Source: Paraspadella gotoi (Eukaryota > Chaetognatha). Taken from it: DNA of 64,000 nt. This document shows positions 11,290 through 27,051 of this stretch, in pieces; positions within the stretch are counted from its first letter, which is position 1, and each line of letters opens with the position of its first letter. The stretch is from the NCBI GenBank assembly GCA_051294375.1, contig CM119266.1, positions 19,479,657 through 19,543,656 of the forward strand, given 5' to 3'. Under the pieces are notes generated by a model. It was not told the DNA's origin. It made no database searches and saw only the letters and a program-made list of their open reading frames with translations. The position numbers were made by a program, and so were the translations under genes.

Positions 11290-14142
11290 ATGAAATTTCT
11301 TGCAGTGTTTTTCGGTAAGCGGCATACGCCAAAATTACAAATTAGAATTTCGTTTTCTTTTTAACTTTATTTTTATTTTTTGACGGACGCAGGGGCGCTG
11401 ATCGCCGTCTCGACTTCCAGTGCGACGGAGATCTTGACTTCAGACGAAATCGATAATTTTGTTTCATCGAATCCGATCAAAGAAGATGAAGATCGAACCA
11501 CAGACGAGATCATTAGGGACGCGGGGACAGCCGAAGGTCATTTAAAGACATTCCACATGTATAGGTTTTCGGATATGTCTAGATTATAAGCAAAATGTTA
11601 ACGGCTCGGGTGCTTGTGTGATAGTGTAAATAATTAAAGCTTCCGCTTAAAACGACAGGCGCGGCCGAAGCCGCTGGCTATAGCCAGATGGTAAACGTAG
11701 AAATGGACATGCATATGGATCCAATGCAATATGAACTCGTCTATAAAAACCTCTCCGGATTCGCCGGAGCAGGAATGGCGAATAAATATTATCGGTGGCC
11801 CAAAGCAGTCATTCCTTACACGTGCGTAGTTCTTCTCGACAATAGAAAAATGACTCATTTCAGTTATAAACTTGGTACAGCCAGCCAAAGCTATCCATTT
11901 ATTTAATAAATATCTTTCCCCTGACTCTGGACCGGCTATGTTATGTTAAGGCCTCCGTCCCTCTTACAATCAAGACTAGTTTATTAGTCTAGTTTATTAA
12001 CTCCCAGAGTACCTGGCTTCCCTATCAATGAAGTGGTATAATATTTCTAAGGATGTGTCAATTTCATTTAAGGATTACTCCCTCAAGTATTAGCTCTGAC
12101 TGCATTAACTTTGTTCATTAGGATCGACGGTTCCTTCCGCGGCGGATACCGCGATGTCATCTTTTCCGCGATGAAGGAATGGCAAGAGAAGACCTGCATT
12201 CGTTTCGAGCCAGCCGGATCTGCGGCTACACGAAACCTCGGCCATCGCGACTCTATCAGATTCATAAATGGGGTAATTATTAAATGGGGTAATTATTGCA
12301 TAATGCATATTGTCTGTAATAAATAATGACCTTCAGAGAGGATGTTACTCCATGGTTGGCTGGACCAGAGGCGGTCACCAAGTTTCCCTTCAACATGGAG
12401 GCTGCACGTATCATTCCACAGCTTTGCACGAGATCGGTCACACCATAGGTAATTTTAAATGTTACGATAGTTCTCTTAAATTTCGACTGTAATTTTTTTT
12501 CCCCATCGCGTTTCTTTTATGACAGGATTACATCATGAACAGTGTCGAAAAGATCGTGACGATGCCTTGGTTATTCAATTGCAAAACGTCGAAAGTTCTC
12601 AAAGGTTATTATTTTGTTTGACGTAGTTAGTTATTGTACTTAATCACAAATTGTTTTGCACTGACGATGAATAGAAAACTATTCGAAACATATATATGCA
12701 AATTAAAGACAAAATTCGTTGCGAAAACCAATATTTTTTCTCTTGTATTTATTCAATAATCTTAATAATCTTTATTTAGAAATCTTTATCTGAAAAATTT
12801 GTATTCACAATTTTTAAGTAAAAATCTTGAATCGAAAATTTCTTATAAAAAATTCGCATTAAAAATCAATAATTTAAAATTTTGAAGCGAAGATCGTGAA
12901 TTAACGATCTTTGAATTGATAATCTTGAATTCATTTAAATAGTAATTTGGCTGTCGAGATCCCTGTATTTTGAATATGGTTGCTCCAGGTTCAACTTCAA
13001 TAAAATGTCACAAACGCACCATTTCGGGATGCCCTATGATTATTGTTCTATCATGCACTACGGTCCGTACGCCTTCTCATACAACAGACGAATGGCTGTC
13101 ATTACGAGAAACCAGGTAAAAATTAATTTAAACATAATCGGTGAAAATTAATGCTAGCTTATTAGCGATTATTGTGACATAACGTCTATCGCAGGACTTT
13201 CAATTTTCAATCGGTGCAGAAAAGCACCTCACCTACACGGACGAACGAATCGTGAATATCATGTATGACTGTAACTCGCACTGCACGAAGGACGACTCGT
13301 GCAAAGAGCCCTGCTATAAGAACCACAAATGCGCCTGCATCTGCCCGAAACCCTGCCCCAAACGACCCTGCACCTCGCGACTCAGCAGTTCCGATTGCAA
13401 CGGTCTCAAGAGGTTTCTCGGTAACAAGCTTATAACCGGCGACTACGGAAACGGAGTCCCCGGTGGCGGCAACGGCGGCGGAGAAACCGGTTTGTTAATC
13501 AGTATTGGCAGTAGCTATAAAATTTTACTTTTCGCACATATAATGTATGCCTATATGTTATATATACAATGTGGCGTTTTCAACATCGCCGCGTATAACT
13601 CTCATTCCCGATTCCCGTTGATATGATCCCATGCACGTTTGACGGAGTCGTATTAAATGCTACCGTGATTGGCAGGGGGGATCTTGCTTAGATCCCAAAC
13701 CCGCTGACCCGTTGCCCAAAAAGTCCAAGTATTAATCTTAACAGTAATTAAAGTCATAGAAATATTTTTTTTTAAAATAAGGTATTGAATTTAATTTATA
13801 CTGGAGAATAAGAATTAAGATATTTACATATTGATAAGATGGAAGATGATTTATTTTTAAGGCGGTGGAGATGGTGGAGATGGTGGAGATGGTGGCGATG
13901 GTGGAGACGGAAATGGAGTCAACTGCGTCAACAAACACGAACGATGTGACGAGTGGGAGGGACGTGGAGAATGTCAGAACAACGGCCATTACATGATACC
14001 CAATTGCCCTAAAGCCTGTGGATACTGCAAAAATTGTCGTAATGCGAACGAAAGATGTCAAGAGTGGGCCGACCGGGGCGAATGTCAGAATAACCCATGG
14101 TACATGATTCCAAACTGTAATAAAGCCTGTCAACTTTGTTAA
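11290..14142 (+). CDS. Secreted astacin metalloprotease with Cys-rich module and two ShKT domains
   Basis: Nine exons: 11290-11314, 11393-11564, 11684-11821, 12122-12272, 12337-12448, 12526-12604, 12989-13115, 13195-13489, 13862-14142; about 459 residues. A signal peptide (MKFLAVFFGALIAVSTSSA) and a propeptide precede the astacin domain, which starts near KYYRWPKAVIPYT. The zinc site HEIGHTIGLHHE fits HExxHxxGxxHE, with the junction of two exons inside it. The Met-turn SIMHYGPYAFS follows. C-terminal to the protease come a Cys-rich segment (12 Cys in about 45 residues), a Gly/Asp tandem (GDGG repeats), and two ShKT-type six-Cys domains, each with an EW...GEC...MIPNC...C..C pattern. Astacins cleave extracellular matrix, hormones or dietary protein. 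ShKT tails occur in astacins of several invertebrate phyla. The exact substrate is unknown. Confidence 0.92.
11876..12050 (+). repeat. Interspersed intronic repeat, copy B
   Basis: Lies in an astacin intron (11822-12121). It shares with copy A the order ATTTAATAAA, CCCCTGACTCTGGAC, TTAAGGCCTCC, CTTACAATCAAGACTA and CTCCCAGAGTACCTGGC. Confidence 0.75.
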
Positions 14143-14166
14143 GAAACGATAAGTACTCAAACGTGA

Positions 14167-14172
14167 AATAAA
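14167..14172 (+). terminator. Poly(A) signal of the astacin gene
   Basis: AATAAA lies 24 bases after the astacin stop codon and is followed by an A-rich stretch, so the 3' UTR appears very short. Confidence 0.55.
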
Positions 14173-14368
14173 ATAGCCGATATGGCATAATTTGAATTGA
14201 AAAAAAAAAATCTTTTTTCTCGAAGAGGGATAGTCATAGAGATATAGAGATAGAGGCAGACGTGAGTGGGATGAGAAAAACCTGACGACGTCTCCGAGGC
14301 GTCATGTCAACAGCACGCGACTCATTTCATCTTTATTATTTTTGCATCGATTTTTTTTACAAAAAAAA

Positions 14369-17128
<2,760 letters not shown>

Positions 17129-18697
17129 TTGAATTTTACTGCAGTTCCAATATATTTTATATCTTTGACCCGCCACTAGCGCATGCACCGTTTAATGGTA
17201 TAATTTTTATTTCATACTTACATATATAAGACAAACTTTCAGCTGAAGGGAAAAAAAATATTTAGTTTCTTTATTATTCAGAAAAACCTTATTATTTAAG
17301 CATAAAAATTGAAAATAAATACGTAAATTTTATATTGGCTTTACCAATTTTCTTTGATTGGCTGAAATCATTTAATTAGATATACACTGGGGTGATTATT
17401 TCGAGCATAAAACTTGGGTACTGGGTTGCTAATTTTATATTAATCCTTATTTTAAAAAATACTAACAATGAACCGTGAACTTTAGAACCCTGAACAGTGA
17501 ATACTGAAAAGAAAAAATACTAAAAAACAAAAGATATATTTCCACAAAAAATTACCGACATCCGAGAATAAGAAAGATTTTAAAAAAATGAATTGAAATT
17601 TAGCAAATTGTCCTGAAGAATGGTTTCGTAAAGATATGGAATTGTATCACGTATGTTTTAACTTACAACCCTTGCGCCTTCTCCCTTTCTTGAGAGTTAT
17701 AACTTATGTTTTTTCTTCCTCGATTCTCATTTTAATAGTTTAAAGTTCCGGCTGAGCCAGGGATGAACTCCCGACCTCCGCGCTCCTTTACCTCCAAGTC
17801 TCAAAATCCCTAAGCTTTTCATTCGAAATAAATAATGTTTGGGCGCTGAAACCAGCTGACCCAAGCGGATAGATGATGAGGAGCGAGTGAATGTTTTCCT
17901 GCGCCTCGTGTCTCTCTCTCTCTCTCTCTCCCTTGGCTTGGTTCACACGGCTCAGAGCACGACTTTATCCTCCACATCGCGTTGTCGTCACTGTCGTCGC
18001 GGAAAACCAAAAAGCCAGCGTTCACGGTGAGACGCTGGCTCATCTCTGTTGAATCACATTCACGATATAAAAAAAAATATAAAGGAGTATCCACCAATTT
18101 CACCAGCGTTCATCATTTTTTCAACGGATGTTTTTTTGTTTTTCGAGGCAAATAGTTTTTTCAATACTAGTTATCTCGGATGTTGAAAGAAATATGATAC
18201 CAAGTCAAGTTAAAAAACTCAATTACAACAACGACAACAAATAACAAAAATCACTCTTGAGTGAAAGTAGATCTGCTGTGACGTGTTATTTTATCCGAAG
18301 GCGAAGATATTCTCGATCCGAATTCTTGTCAGGAATGAAGAGAGAATATTTTCAAGAAAGCCGCCGTGTCGGAAAAAAAGTTCATCTTTTAAAAGCAGTG
18401 TACTTGCAACTAATAGAATTAGCGGTAATATACCTTCACTTCAACACTAACGAATTCAAACTGATGAAACCTTCCTCGGAGAATTTTATCTTCTATCTTG
18501 AATCTTAAAGTGAAAAACTAAATGTAACAAAAACTGTTTTAAGAAAATCATGAATAATAGTGATTTAAAATTTTCAAGTACATGCTAATTGTAATAAACA
18601 ATTAACTCATTCTACTACGAATTCTTCAGTTTTTGTCACGCCAATTTATGACAGTCACTTAAATTTCATATCGGAAAAGATTTTACATTTTTTTACG
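17129..18697. other. Intergenic region with one weak minus-strand ORF
   Basis: A minus-strand frame at 18103-17819 (94 codons) has normal composition on both sides of a short (GA)n tract: it includes ECDSTEMSQRL, DDSDDNAMWRI and SEPCEP. It might be an exon of a small gene, but no family, partner exon or promoter is evident. A second (+) frame at 18257-18508 is basic and unconvincing. The remainder is AT-rich. Confidence 0.3.
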
Positions 18698-21139
18698 ATG
18701 TTGACGCCGAAGGATGACCCCGCCTCCGATAAAAGACTCACGGACGAGTCACGACCAGCGGTACGACGGAGTCTTTGGTCTCACGTGACTTTCGTGTTTT
18801 CATTGGCGTCGTCGCTCGTCTTCGGAGTCGTCATGCACATCCTAGACTGGATCACGGATGCGGAGACTATAAGGCTTTATCTCGTCTCAGAAGACTACAA
18901 ATTCGCCTCAATTCTTCTTGCTTTCTTGTTGCTGTACATCATTGTATCCGCCTGTTATGGCATTCGCTACATAAGTAGTCGATCCATCGTCTACGGAGCA
19001 TTGTGGCGTCGCCACCAAGCGGTACGGGCGGCGGTCGTGATCCTTCACTGCCTCGGTCTTGGTTCGGTCGCGCTCAATCTCGACTTGGCGGCGACCAAGT
19101 TGAGGGTGAGGCTAGGGAAAAAAGACGAACGCGCTGAGGAGCATCTTTCGATTAAAGTGCGACACTGCACGGCTATGTCGCTTATTCACGCTTTCGTGGG
19201 TGAGTCTACAAATTGGTATATTTTATATTATATACAAAAATATTTTTTTAGATACGTCTACCATAGAAAATAAATTTTAACGCCCCGCTTAGATGATTTT
19301 GAAAGAGAGAGGTAAGAGTTAGATTTTTTTGTGGTCGCTTGTGAAAAAATCACAAATGCCATAAAGATGCAAGACCAATCAGTCGAAATTTTCTCAGTTA
19401 AAACCTTTTGCAACCATTCCCGCAATTATTTGTTTGCTCTGTTTTCTTTCAGAAAAAAAAGTTAAAATTTAATTTGTCATTGATTTGTCAATGATTTAAA
19501 ATATGTTCTAAGTCAAAATAACGTTGAAATAATAGCCGAATAATAATAAAGGAAAAGATAATTTGCAAGTAAACAATTTGATTTTGTGGCGGAGACTTTG
19601 AGTCGCCTCTCCACAAATTGCATCGATACGAACTTAACTGGCCGAGCGTGATAACGCATCATCCAATTCAAGGAGGTTAACCGTTAAGGCAGCCCACGCC
19701 TCAAGTATCACAAGCGGTTCCTCCGCGCTTGCCAATAAATATTATTTAATCACTGTTTAAAGAAGAAGGGGAAGACATTTACAGCTGTTGTATTGTTTGA
19801 GTCCTTGTTTTTTCATCTAATACATATATTTACTTTTATTCGTAACAGGATTTAGATTAACGGTAATATGTACGTAGAAGGAGCCTTATACGCGTTAATT
19901 TTCTCATTACTTACAGAATCCTTCCCGCAACTTCTTCTGCAAACTGTGTTCATCTTCATAAAGGAAACTTATCGAACAAACGTGCAGTGTTTCCCTACGT
20001 CTCTCGGTTCAAAAGGAAACGCCACTCTCTGGCGCGTCAAGACTAACGGCAGCGTTGAAGACACTAACGACGCCTGCATTTGCTCGGATAGTAAAGTGTC
20101 GACGACCTGCATCTGGCCTTTGGAATTCGTGTTCGTTGTCAGCATCGTTATGTCGTTATCTTCTTTATCGCTGAATACCGTGCGTCACGGTCCTGTCGCC
20201 TTCATGGAAGAGGAGGCCAACCGTCATCCAGAGTCGCTTCCAGTTCGACCTTCCTTTCTTGTCAAAACGGGATTGTATATATGTGGTCTGCTTGCCGGGT
20301 TGCTCGGCCTTTTCGGCTTTGTCTTTCTTGAAACCGCTTGGAGTTTCATGACAACGCCTTACTTCCTCGGGCTTCTTCCACTCGTACTATTGCAGATAAC
20401 CCAGCCAAATTGGCTCGCCTTCATGTGGCACCGTATTCGGAAAACTGAAACTGTGTCGATCGGGAGTGTTGTTCACCACCGCGGCGTCTGGTGGCGCTTT
20501 TTCCTTCTCTTGTCACCATTTGCATACGTGATCGTCACGGCGCCTATCAGCGTTTTTCTAATGTTCAAGTATTTGCCTCAGCTTTCTGACCTCGTCGGCG
20601 ACTACCGACCACTAATCGTATTTTCCGACGTGAACGTTAGCGTGGCCACAAACTGCGCTTTCTACCCTCACGGAATGGAGGACCCAAAACGATGGAGTTT
20701 TGCCGTGGCCGACGTGTATCCGAACTGTCGGAAAGACGAGAGCCTCGAATTCGTCGTCACTAACGGCACCAACGAGAAAATGTTGGAATTAGGAAACGGA
20801 CTTCTCATGGCGCCCGGCGATCTTCTTCACTGCCTCGTTCGTTGCGGAGCCATATTCTTCGGAGCGATATTCGCACTCGTTCAAATGGCGATTTTTCGAA
20901 CAGAGGCTGGGTTCCCCTCAAGACCGGCCATTTGTCTGTTCATCTTCGGGTTGCTCGGGATTTTGAACGAACTTCTGTTGATGTATAATCAAAACTACGA
21001 AGATTCAGAAATAACACTAGCGTTTGCAGTGGCATCTTTGTTTTATTTTATCCTTGTCATTGTATTTGCCGTCACACCTATTTGCCTACTTTGCCGAAAA
21101 TTTTTTCGGTGTTGTTGTCGTGTCTGTTGCGATCAATAA
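18698..21139 (+). CDS. XK-related (Xkr) family membrane protein, putative phospholipid scramblase
   Basis: Two exons, 18698-19199 and 19878-21139, give 587 residues. The acceptor at 19878 restores the family segment before TESFPQLLLQ, the counterpart of E(x)APQL in XK proteins. Exon 1 has hydrophobic helices and the LDWITDAETIRLYLVSEDY region typical of the N-terminal repeat (compare D..SD......Y). Exon 2 encodes several further helices and a Cys-containing loop. The tail ends in a Cys cluster, RKFFRCCCRVCCDQ, likely membrane-proximal and possibly palmitoylated (inference). Xkr8, Xkr4 and Xkr9 expose phosphatidylserine after caspase cleavage, and nematode CED-8 works similarly. I see no clear DEVD-type site near the C-terminus here. 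The intron (19200-19877) includes a GC-richer stretch at about 19590-19735 of unknown nature. Confidence 0.85.
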
Positions 21140-21425
21140 GATTTTCTTATTTATGAAAGTTGCAAATTTACTTGTTTCACTGTCTTTGACACTTTTAAGT
21201 TTTATAATTTTAATAAGTTTTATAACTTTTACTAATTAATTAATATGTAGTATTTGATGCATATATTGCATAATTGCATGCACACTGAGAGGCTTTTTGC
21301 ATAGTGCGCTGACTTTTAGATAAGTAGTAATGAAGTATTAACACTAAAGTATTTACGTCAAAAATCTGTATTTAAAAAATGACCAGAGATCGCCTCAGTT
21401 ACGTACACTGTCATAATTGCTTTCG

Positions 21426-22433
<1,008 letters not shown>

Positions 22434-22690
22434 CTTAACAAGTCTATAGAAAAGTTGACTAATGTATCGCACTATTAAGTTGCGATAATCTACGAGAGAT
22501 GATTTTTTACATTTGAAAAGTGGATAATGTTAAATAAGTAAAAATTACCATATTAAATTTAAAAAATTACAAAAAAAGTTAGCTTCATCGTTGAATAATT
22601 CCATTGTGATTATTGATAGAGACTAGAGAGCTTAAGATATAATCAAATCAAAAGGTCCTCCTGCGGCGAACAAGCGAAAGGCAAACGGAT

Positions 22691-24678
22691 TCAACGAGTA
22701 GTAGTGTTAAACTGAGTGAAGTAGTGAGCTGTAGGAGGATTTGTATACACGACATTGTCCATGTAATCCCTTTGATCTTGCTGCTCCTTTGCAAGTTCCA
22801 AATTTTTCGCATCCTATACAAGAAAACGAAAAATTAAAAGTCTCGTCAAGCAATATATCGTCATATTACCTTGGCTTACCTGTTGAGCTCGAACATTTTT
22901 AGTTTTCTCCATTTCTGCCTTTTCCATGAGAATTGCAGCCCTCGCCGCGGCCACTCGCTGCCGTTCCCATTCTTCTTCGATGCGTCTTTCCTCCTCCCGA
23001 TTCTTCGCATTTTCTATTTGTTGTTTCGCCTTTGAGAATTGAAATTTTAATTTTTCTTTTATAAACATATTATATAATTTAACGTTTATAAATCTATTGT
23101 TTTTCACCATTGGTTATTGTTTCAAGACGTCCTGTTTCATAATTTTTACGTGGATTTGCTTTACCTGTGTATCCTTTATGATTTCCAATTGATCGGCTCT
23201 CATTCCCTTCCACCTATCGGCGACGACGCGGTGTGGCCCAAAGGCGCTGCGAGCGACGTCGGGATTTTCGGTTAAGACGTCACCGTAAATGTGATTCGCG
23301 ATGTCCGTCAAATTGTCGTCCTCTTCGGCCTAAAGTAAAAAAGAAAGATATGTATAAAGGAGACGTTCTGTTGTTCACCTTCCCGCTCTAACTGTACCTG
23401 CTTGTCCCTCGACCTTCTTGATTCCATGTCCTTCGCAAGAGCTTGATTATAGTTGTCGGTGGCCATCTTAACTTGTTGCCTCGTCGTCTCCTCGAGTTTC
23501 TCCAACTCGAGGGCGCGAAGGTCGAGTTCGATTCGTTTGAGGTCGTAGAGTCTGTCAGCTTCCTTTTGCCGAAGACGTTGCTCCTCCTTTTCTTTCGTCT
23601 GTAAGTTTAATGAACGTTTTTTCAAAACAAAAAAGTTATTGTTCAGTCATGATAAAACTGGTAGGGAAAGAAAAGAAGGAAAAAAAGAGGAAGGTATTAA
23701 AGAAAGAAAGAAAGAATGAAAAGAACCAACATGAAAATTATTCATTAATTCAATAAATAAGCTATAATAAGTCCTTGGACAATGGACAGGCTCTAATGGG
23801 CTTTAAGATAATAACATAGCAAACAGTTTATTAACTCCCAGAGTATAATCAATTATATATATATATATCCCAATTATATTATATTAAATACATAAAGCGA
23901 ATTCTATGTGGAAGCGAACCTGAGCGTCGAGCCACTCTCGGTTTTGCTCCGTTTGATAAGCCTTTCTGGCTTTGGTGTTCACATCCTCGCCTTCGAACTT
24001 CTGTAGAGAGGCAGGTCCGCATCGAGGATCGTCGTCTGAAACACGCGCCGACTTGTCCTTTAATTTCCCCTTAGGGTCGTTCAGATCCCACTCTCTAGCG
24101 TCCTCAGGCCGCTGATTAATTTCCCTAAAGATTTTTTTACATATTAGTAATTATTATATTACTTATAAGATAAATGATGTTTGTCATGTCAATAACCTTA
24201 CCGGTAAGAATTTTCCGCTTTGTTAAGTTCTCTTCTGTCATTTTCCTGTCTCTGCTCGAGCAATAGAGCTATTTTGTCCGCACGAACTGCGTCCGTCCAA
24301 AATGCTTCGCTGCGGAGTTTCTCGCGCTCTTCTCTACATTAATTATTATTATGTGAATAGCTTCATCAATCATCATAAACTATTGCTGAAATGAATAAAA
24401 AATGAGATGCAATATTACCTATATGCTTTGTCCTTTACTTGTTGACTGATTGCGTCGACATCAATGCCAATTGTTCGAATTTTAGAGTTAAAGATTCGAC
24501 TCTTTCTCGCCTCTTCCTGTAATAAAAAAAATTAATTAAAATTAAAATGATCATTATTCGGCAATAAGTTGGGTTGATATTCTTAAATAATTTAAAAATT
24601 AATGGATTTAACCTGATTTCGTCGCCGTTCTATGGCCGCCTGTTGTCTCTGATCAAGCGGGAGATCGAGCTTATACAT
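22691..24678 (-). CDS. RIBC2: RIB43A-like axonemal doublet microtubule inner protein
   Basis: Eight exons on the minus strand: 24678-24613, 24516-24419, 24333-24202, 24124-23920, 23598-23398, 23329-23165, 23029-22880, 22813-22691; 379 residues, close to human RIBC2. It starts [20 protein letters not shown]. Diagnostic segments are [39 protein letters not shown] followed by DRWKGM, and the C-terminus [10 protein letters not shown]. Almost the whole protein is charged coiled coil. RIBC2 sits inside ciliary doublet microtubules as part of the protofilament ribbon. The start lies 111 bases after the DRC1 stop codon with an acceptor-like TTTGCAG between them, consistent with co-transcription and trans-splicing. 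Frames are continuous and no residue looks damaged. Confidence 0.95.
23755..23850 (+). repeat. Interspersed intronic repeat, copy C
   Basis: A partial copy in a RIBC2 intron. It shares TTATTAACTCCCAGAGTA and the CAATAAATAAGCTAT start with other copies at about 11876-12050, 31475-31650 and 48178-48225. Confidence 0.7.
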
Positions 24679-24789
24679 TTCCCTGTTTTTTAATGGTTTT
24701 TTATCTGCAAATGACGAATAGAGTGAAACACTGGAAATCTGATAATTTACACACATGATTTTATTTCCAAAGGAATTTACAAAAACGAT

Positions 24790-27051
24790 CTATTTGAGAT
24801 CATACTGTAACACTCGAGTAGGTGGAATTTCTAACTCGCTGTTCACTTTACTATGAATGTACTGTTGCAGCAGCAACCGCAGTTCGGCATTTTGTTGACG
24901 CAATGCGTCAGTTTCTGTCAAAAGTTTAGAGCGCTGCGTCAGCGTTTGCTTGTATCGGTCCAGTCCGCCTTGCAGGGCATCCCAGGTTTTCTTCTTAGTA
25001 TCTGAGAGGGCGTTGGTGTAAAGCTTCCAATACTTGGAGTCTTCTGAGTCATCTCGTTCATCGATGACAGCGACTTGAAAGGAATGAGTCTTGGAGCCCG
25101 TTTTTTGCTGAAATTTGGGATGCTCCTCCACGAAGGCCTTCATGGCTTTGAGGACGTCGTTGGGATGGATAAGTTCCGCATTGTCTTCGTCGAGGACTCG
25201 ATCTCCGTCATCGCGGCGGTTGGCGACGCCGCTTTCTTCTAACGCTTCATCTTCGCCAAACTCAGAACTTTCCGGCATCGACTCCGTCAAGGGCGACCTC
25301 ACTCTCGAGCCGTCATCGTCCGCCGCCGATGCTCCCGTTGTTCCTACTTCCGACGCCGAGGCCGAGGGATTCTTCATTCGGAGAAAAAATTGGGTGAGCT
25401 TAAAGATGTCGTCTTCGGTTTCAACCCCGAGGGCGAGAAAAATAGCGTCGAGTCGAATCATTGACTGCTCATAGCGATCGAGCGGCGCCAGAATCCGATG
25501 GAGGCGCGACTCGACTAGGAATCCTCCCTCGTCGCAAATGAGCTGCAGAATCTTCTTGATAGTTGTGGTGGAGATGCGGCGGAGTAATTTGCTGTTCAAT
25601 CCGACCTCCTCTTCTTTCTCCAAGTCGGTCCCCTCGGTCATTATCATGGTTTGACTCTTCGACGCGGCATCTAAATCAGAATCTCCCAACAGAACCTCAT
25701 GCAAAACTCTCGAGGCAGAGACCGATTGCTTTTTGCTTTTTTCGCTCACGACCGGTCCCTGGTTTTCGAGGAACTCCAAGTTTGGCGGAGTCCACCGCTT
25801 TCCTAATTGTTGCTCCGTAATAACGCGATCGCACTCCATTACACCTTCGAGCATTTCTTTGCATTCTTTCTCGTTCATGAGCCAAACCTCGTGAAATTTG
25901 TCTAAATCCGCGGCCATAAAATGACGAGACTTTTTCTGCAAATCCTTGAACTGCTGTGTAATGCGCTTGTAGTCGTCTGTCAGCTGTGTATTTTCGTCGC
26001 GGTAAGTCTTCTCCTGTTTGGTGATTTTCAGTCGAAGATTGTTGAGTGTGTCTTGCAGTCGAGTAATTTTTCTTTTCTGCTGAGACTTGGTGATTGTGTT
26101 CTCTTCATCGCGTTTCTTCAGAACCTGGAAATTATACTCCAGCTTCTCCTGATTCAGCTGATAGGTGGCTTTCATTTGCTGCAACTGCTGCTCAAGGATT
26201 GTCACGTCAGATTCTAGCTTTCGTTTCACGTTGTTATACTCTTCGGCGTCTTGAACTCTCAAAAGTTGTATCTGTTTCTCGTATTCCTCGACTCGATTTT
26301 CTCTTTGCTTCATAAACTCGTTTTCCTTTTCTCGCCTGTCCCTCATCATATTCTCCCAACCGGATCTCTGCTCATTTAACAATTCGTTTCGTTCCTCCAC
26401 GAACGCCTTCTCTATCTCGTCCAACTCTTCGCGGTAAGCCCTGGTCAAGTTTTTCACTTGTTCGTCCATTCTTTCGATCATAAGGTCGATATCCTCAGCC
26501 TGCTTCTTCAAATCTCTCACATATTGATCATCCCTGTTTTTAAGCTCCATCTGAAAATCATTGATGAGTTGATTCTTTTCGAAGATCATAGCATCGCACT
26601 GTTCTCTTTGCGACATTAGCATTTCGTACAATTCTTGAGGGATTTCCTTGGACACATTTATTTCCCATTTTTTGACGATTTCGTCGAATTTTTCAAGACT
26701 CGTTTTAGCTTCGTTTTCGAGCCTTTCGCGTCGCTGCCTTCTGTTCTCCTCTTCCTCCCCTCTTCGTTGACCTTCGCGGGCGTCGCCAGCGACTTGGATG
26801 TTTGTCACGAGCTCTGTTCCATCCGCCACAAGCTTCGCTAGTCTTTTTCGACTTTCTTCTATTTGCTGTTTGCTTTTGCTAGCGACTTCTTTGATTTCGT
26901 TGGATGTGTTGGGATCTTCTCCCATCGCCTCGCGGCGAGCGGCTTCTATGCGTTTAAATATACGCATTCGTCTCGCCGCCATTCTAACTTCCGACTCATC
27001 CGACTCCACGGTTGGTATCGGGTGATCGCTTTCGGTTTTCGCATTGCTCAT
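24790..27051 (-). CDS. DRC1: Dynein regulatory complex subunit 1 (intronless)
   Basis: A single uninterrupted frame of 753 residues on the minus strand; human DRC1 has 740. The bulk is coiled coil. Recognisable segments are EWNMRIF-like RMRIFKRIEAARREAMGED near the start, the basic-acidic helices around DQYVRDLKKQAEDIDLMIERM, and HEVWLMNEKECKEM with RWTPPNLEFL, all typical of DRC1/CCDC164. The C-terminal third has an acidic, Ser-rich linker and a final helix. DRC1 builds the base plate of the nexin-dynein regulatory complex and is required for ciliary beating. Unlike its neighbours the gene has no introns. No acceptor-like AG lies just before its ATG, whereas a TATAAATA-like run lies about 15 bases upstream, fitting the first gene of a transcription unit. 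Confidence 0.95.
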   Translation of the reverse strand: MSNAKTESDHPIPTVESDESEVRMAARRMRIFKRIEAARREAMGEDPNTSNEIKEVASKSKQQIEESRKRLAKLVADGTELVTNIQVAGDAREGQRRGEEEENRRQRRERLENEAKTSLEKFDEIVKKWEINVSKEIPQELYEMLMSQREQCDAMIFEKNQLINDFQMELKNRDDQYVRDLKKQAEDIDLMIERMDEQVKNLTRAYREELDEIEKAFVEERNELLNEQRSGWENMMRDRREKENEFMKQRENRVEEYEKQIQLLRVQDAEEYNNVKRKLESDVTILEQQLQQMKATYQLNQEKLEYNFQVLKKRDEENTITKSQQKRKITRLQDTLNNLRLKITKQEKTYRDENTQLTDDYKRITQQFKDLQKKSRHFMAADLDKFHEVWLMNEKECKEMLEGVMECDRVITEQQLGKRWTPPNLEFLENQGPVVSEKSKKQSVSASRVLHEVLLGDSDLDAASKSQTMIMTEGTDLEKEEEVGLNSKLLRRISTTTIKKILQLICDEGGFLVESRLHRILAPLDRYEQSMIRLDAIFLALGVETEDDIFKLTQFFLRMKNPSASASEVGTTGASAADDDGSRVRSPLTESMPESSEFGEDEALEESGVANRRDDGDRVLDEDNAELIHPNDVLKAMKAFVEEHPKFQQKTGSKTHSFQVAVIDERDDSEDSKYWKLYTNALSDTKKKTWDALQGGLDRYKQTLTQRSKLLTETDALRQQNAELRLLLQQYIHSKVNSELEIPPTRVLQYDLK

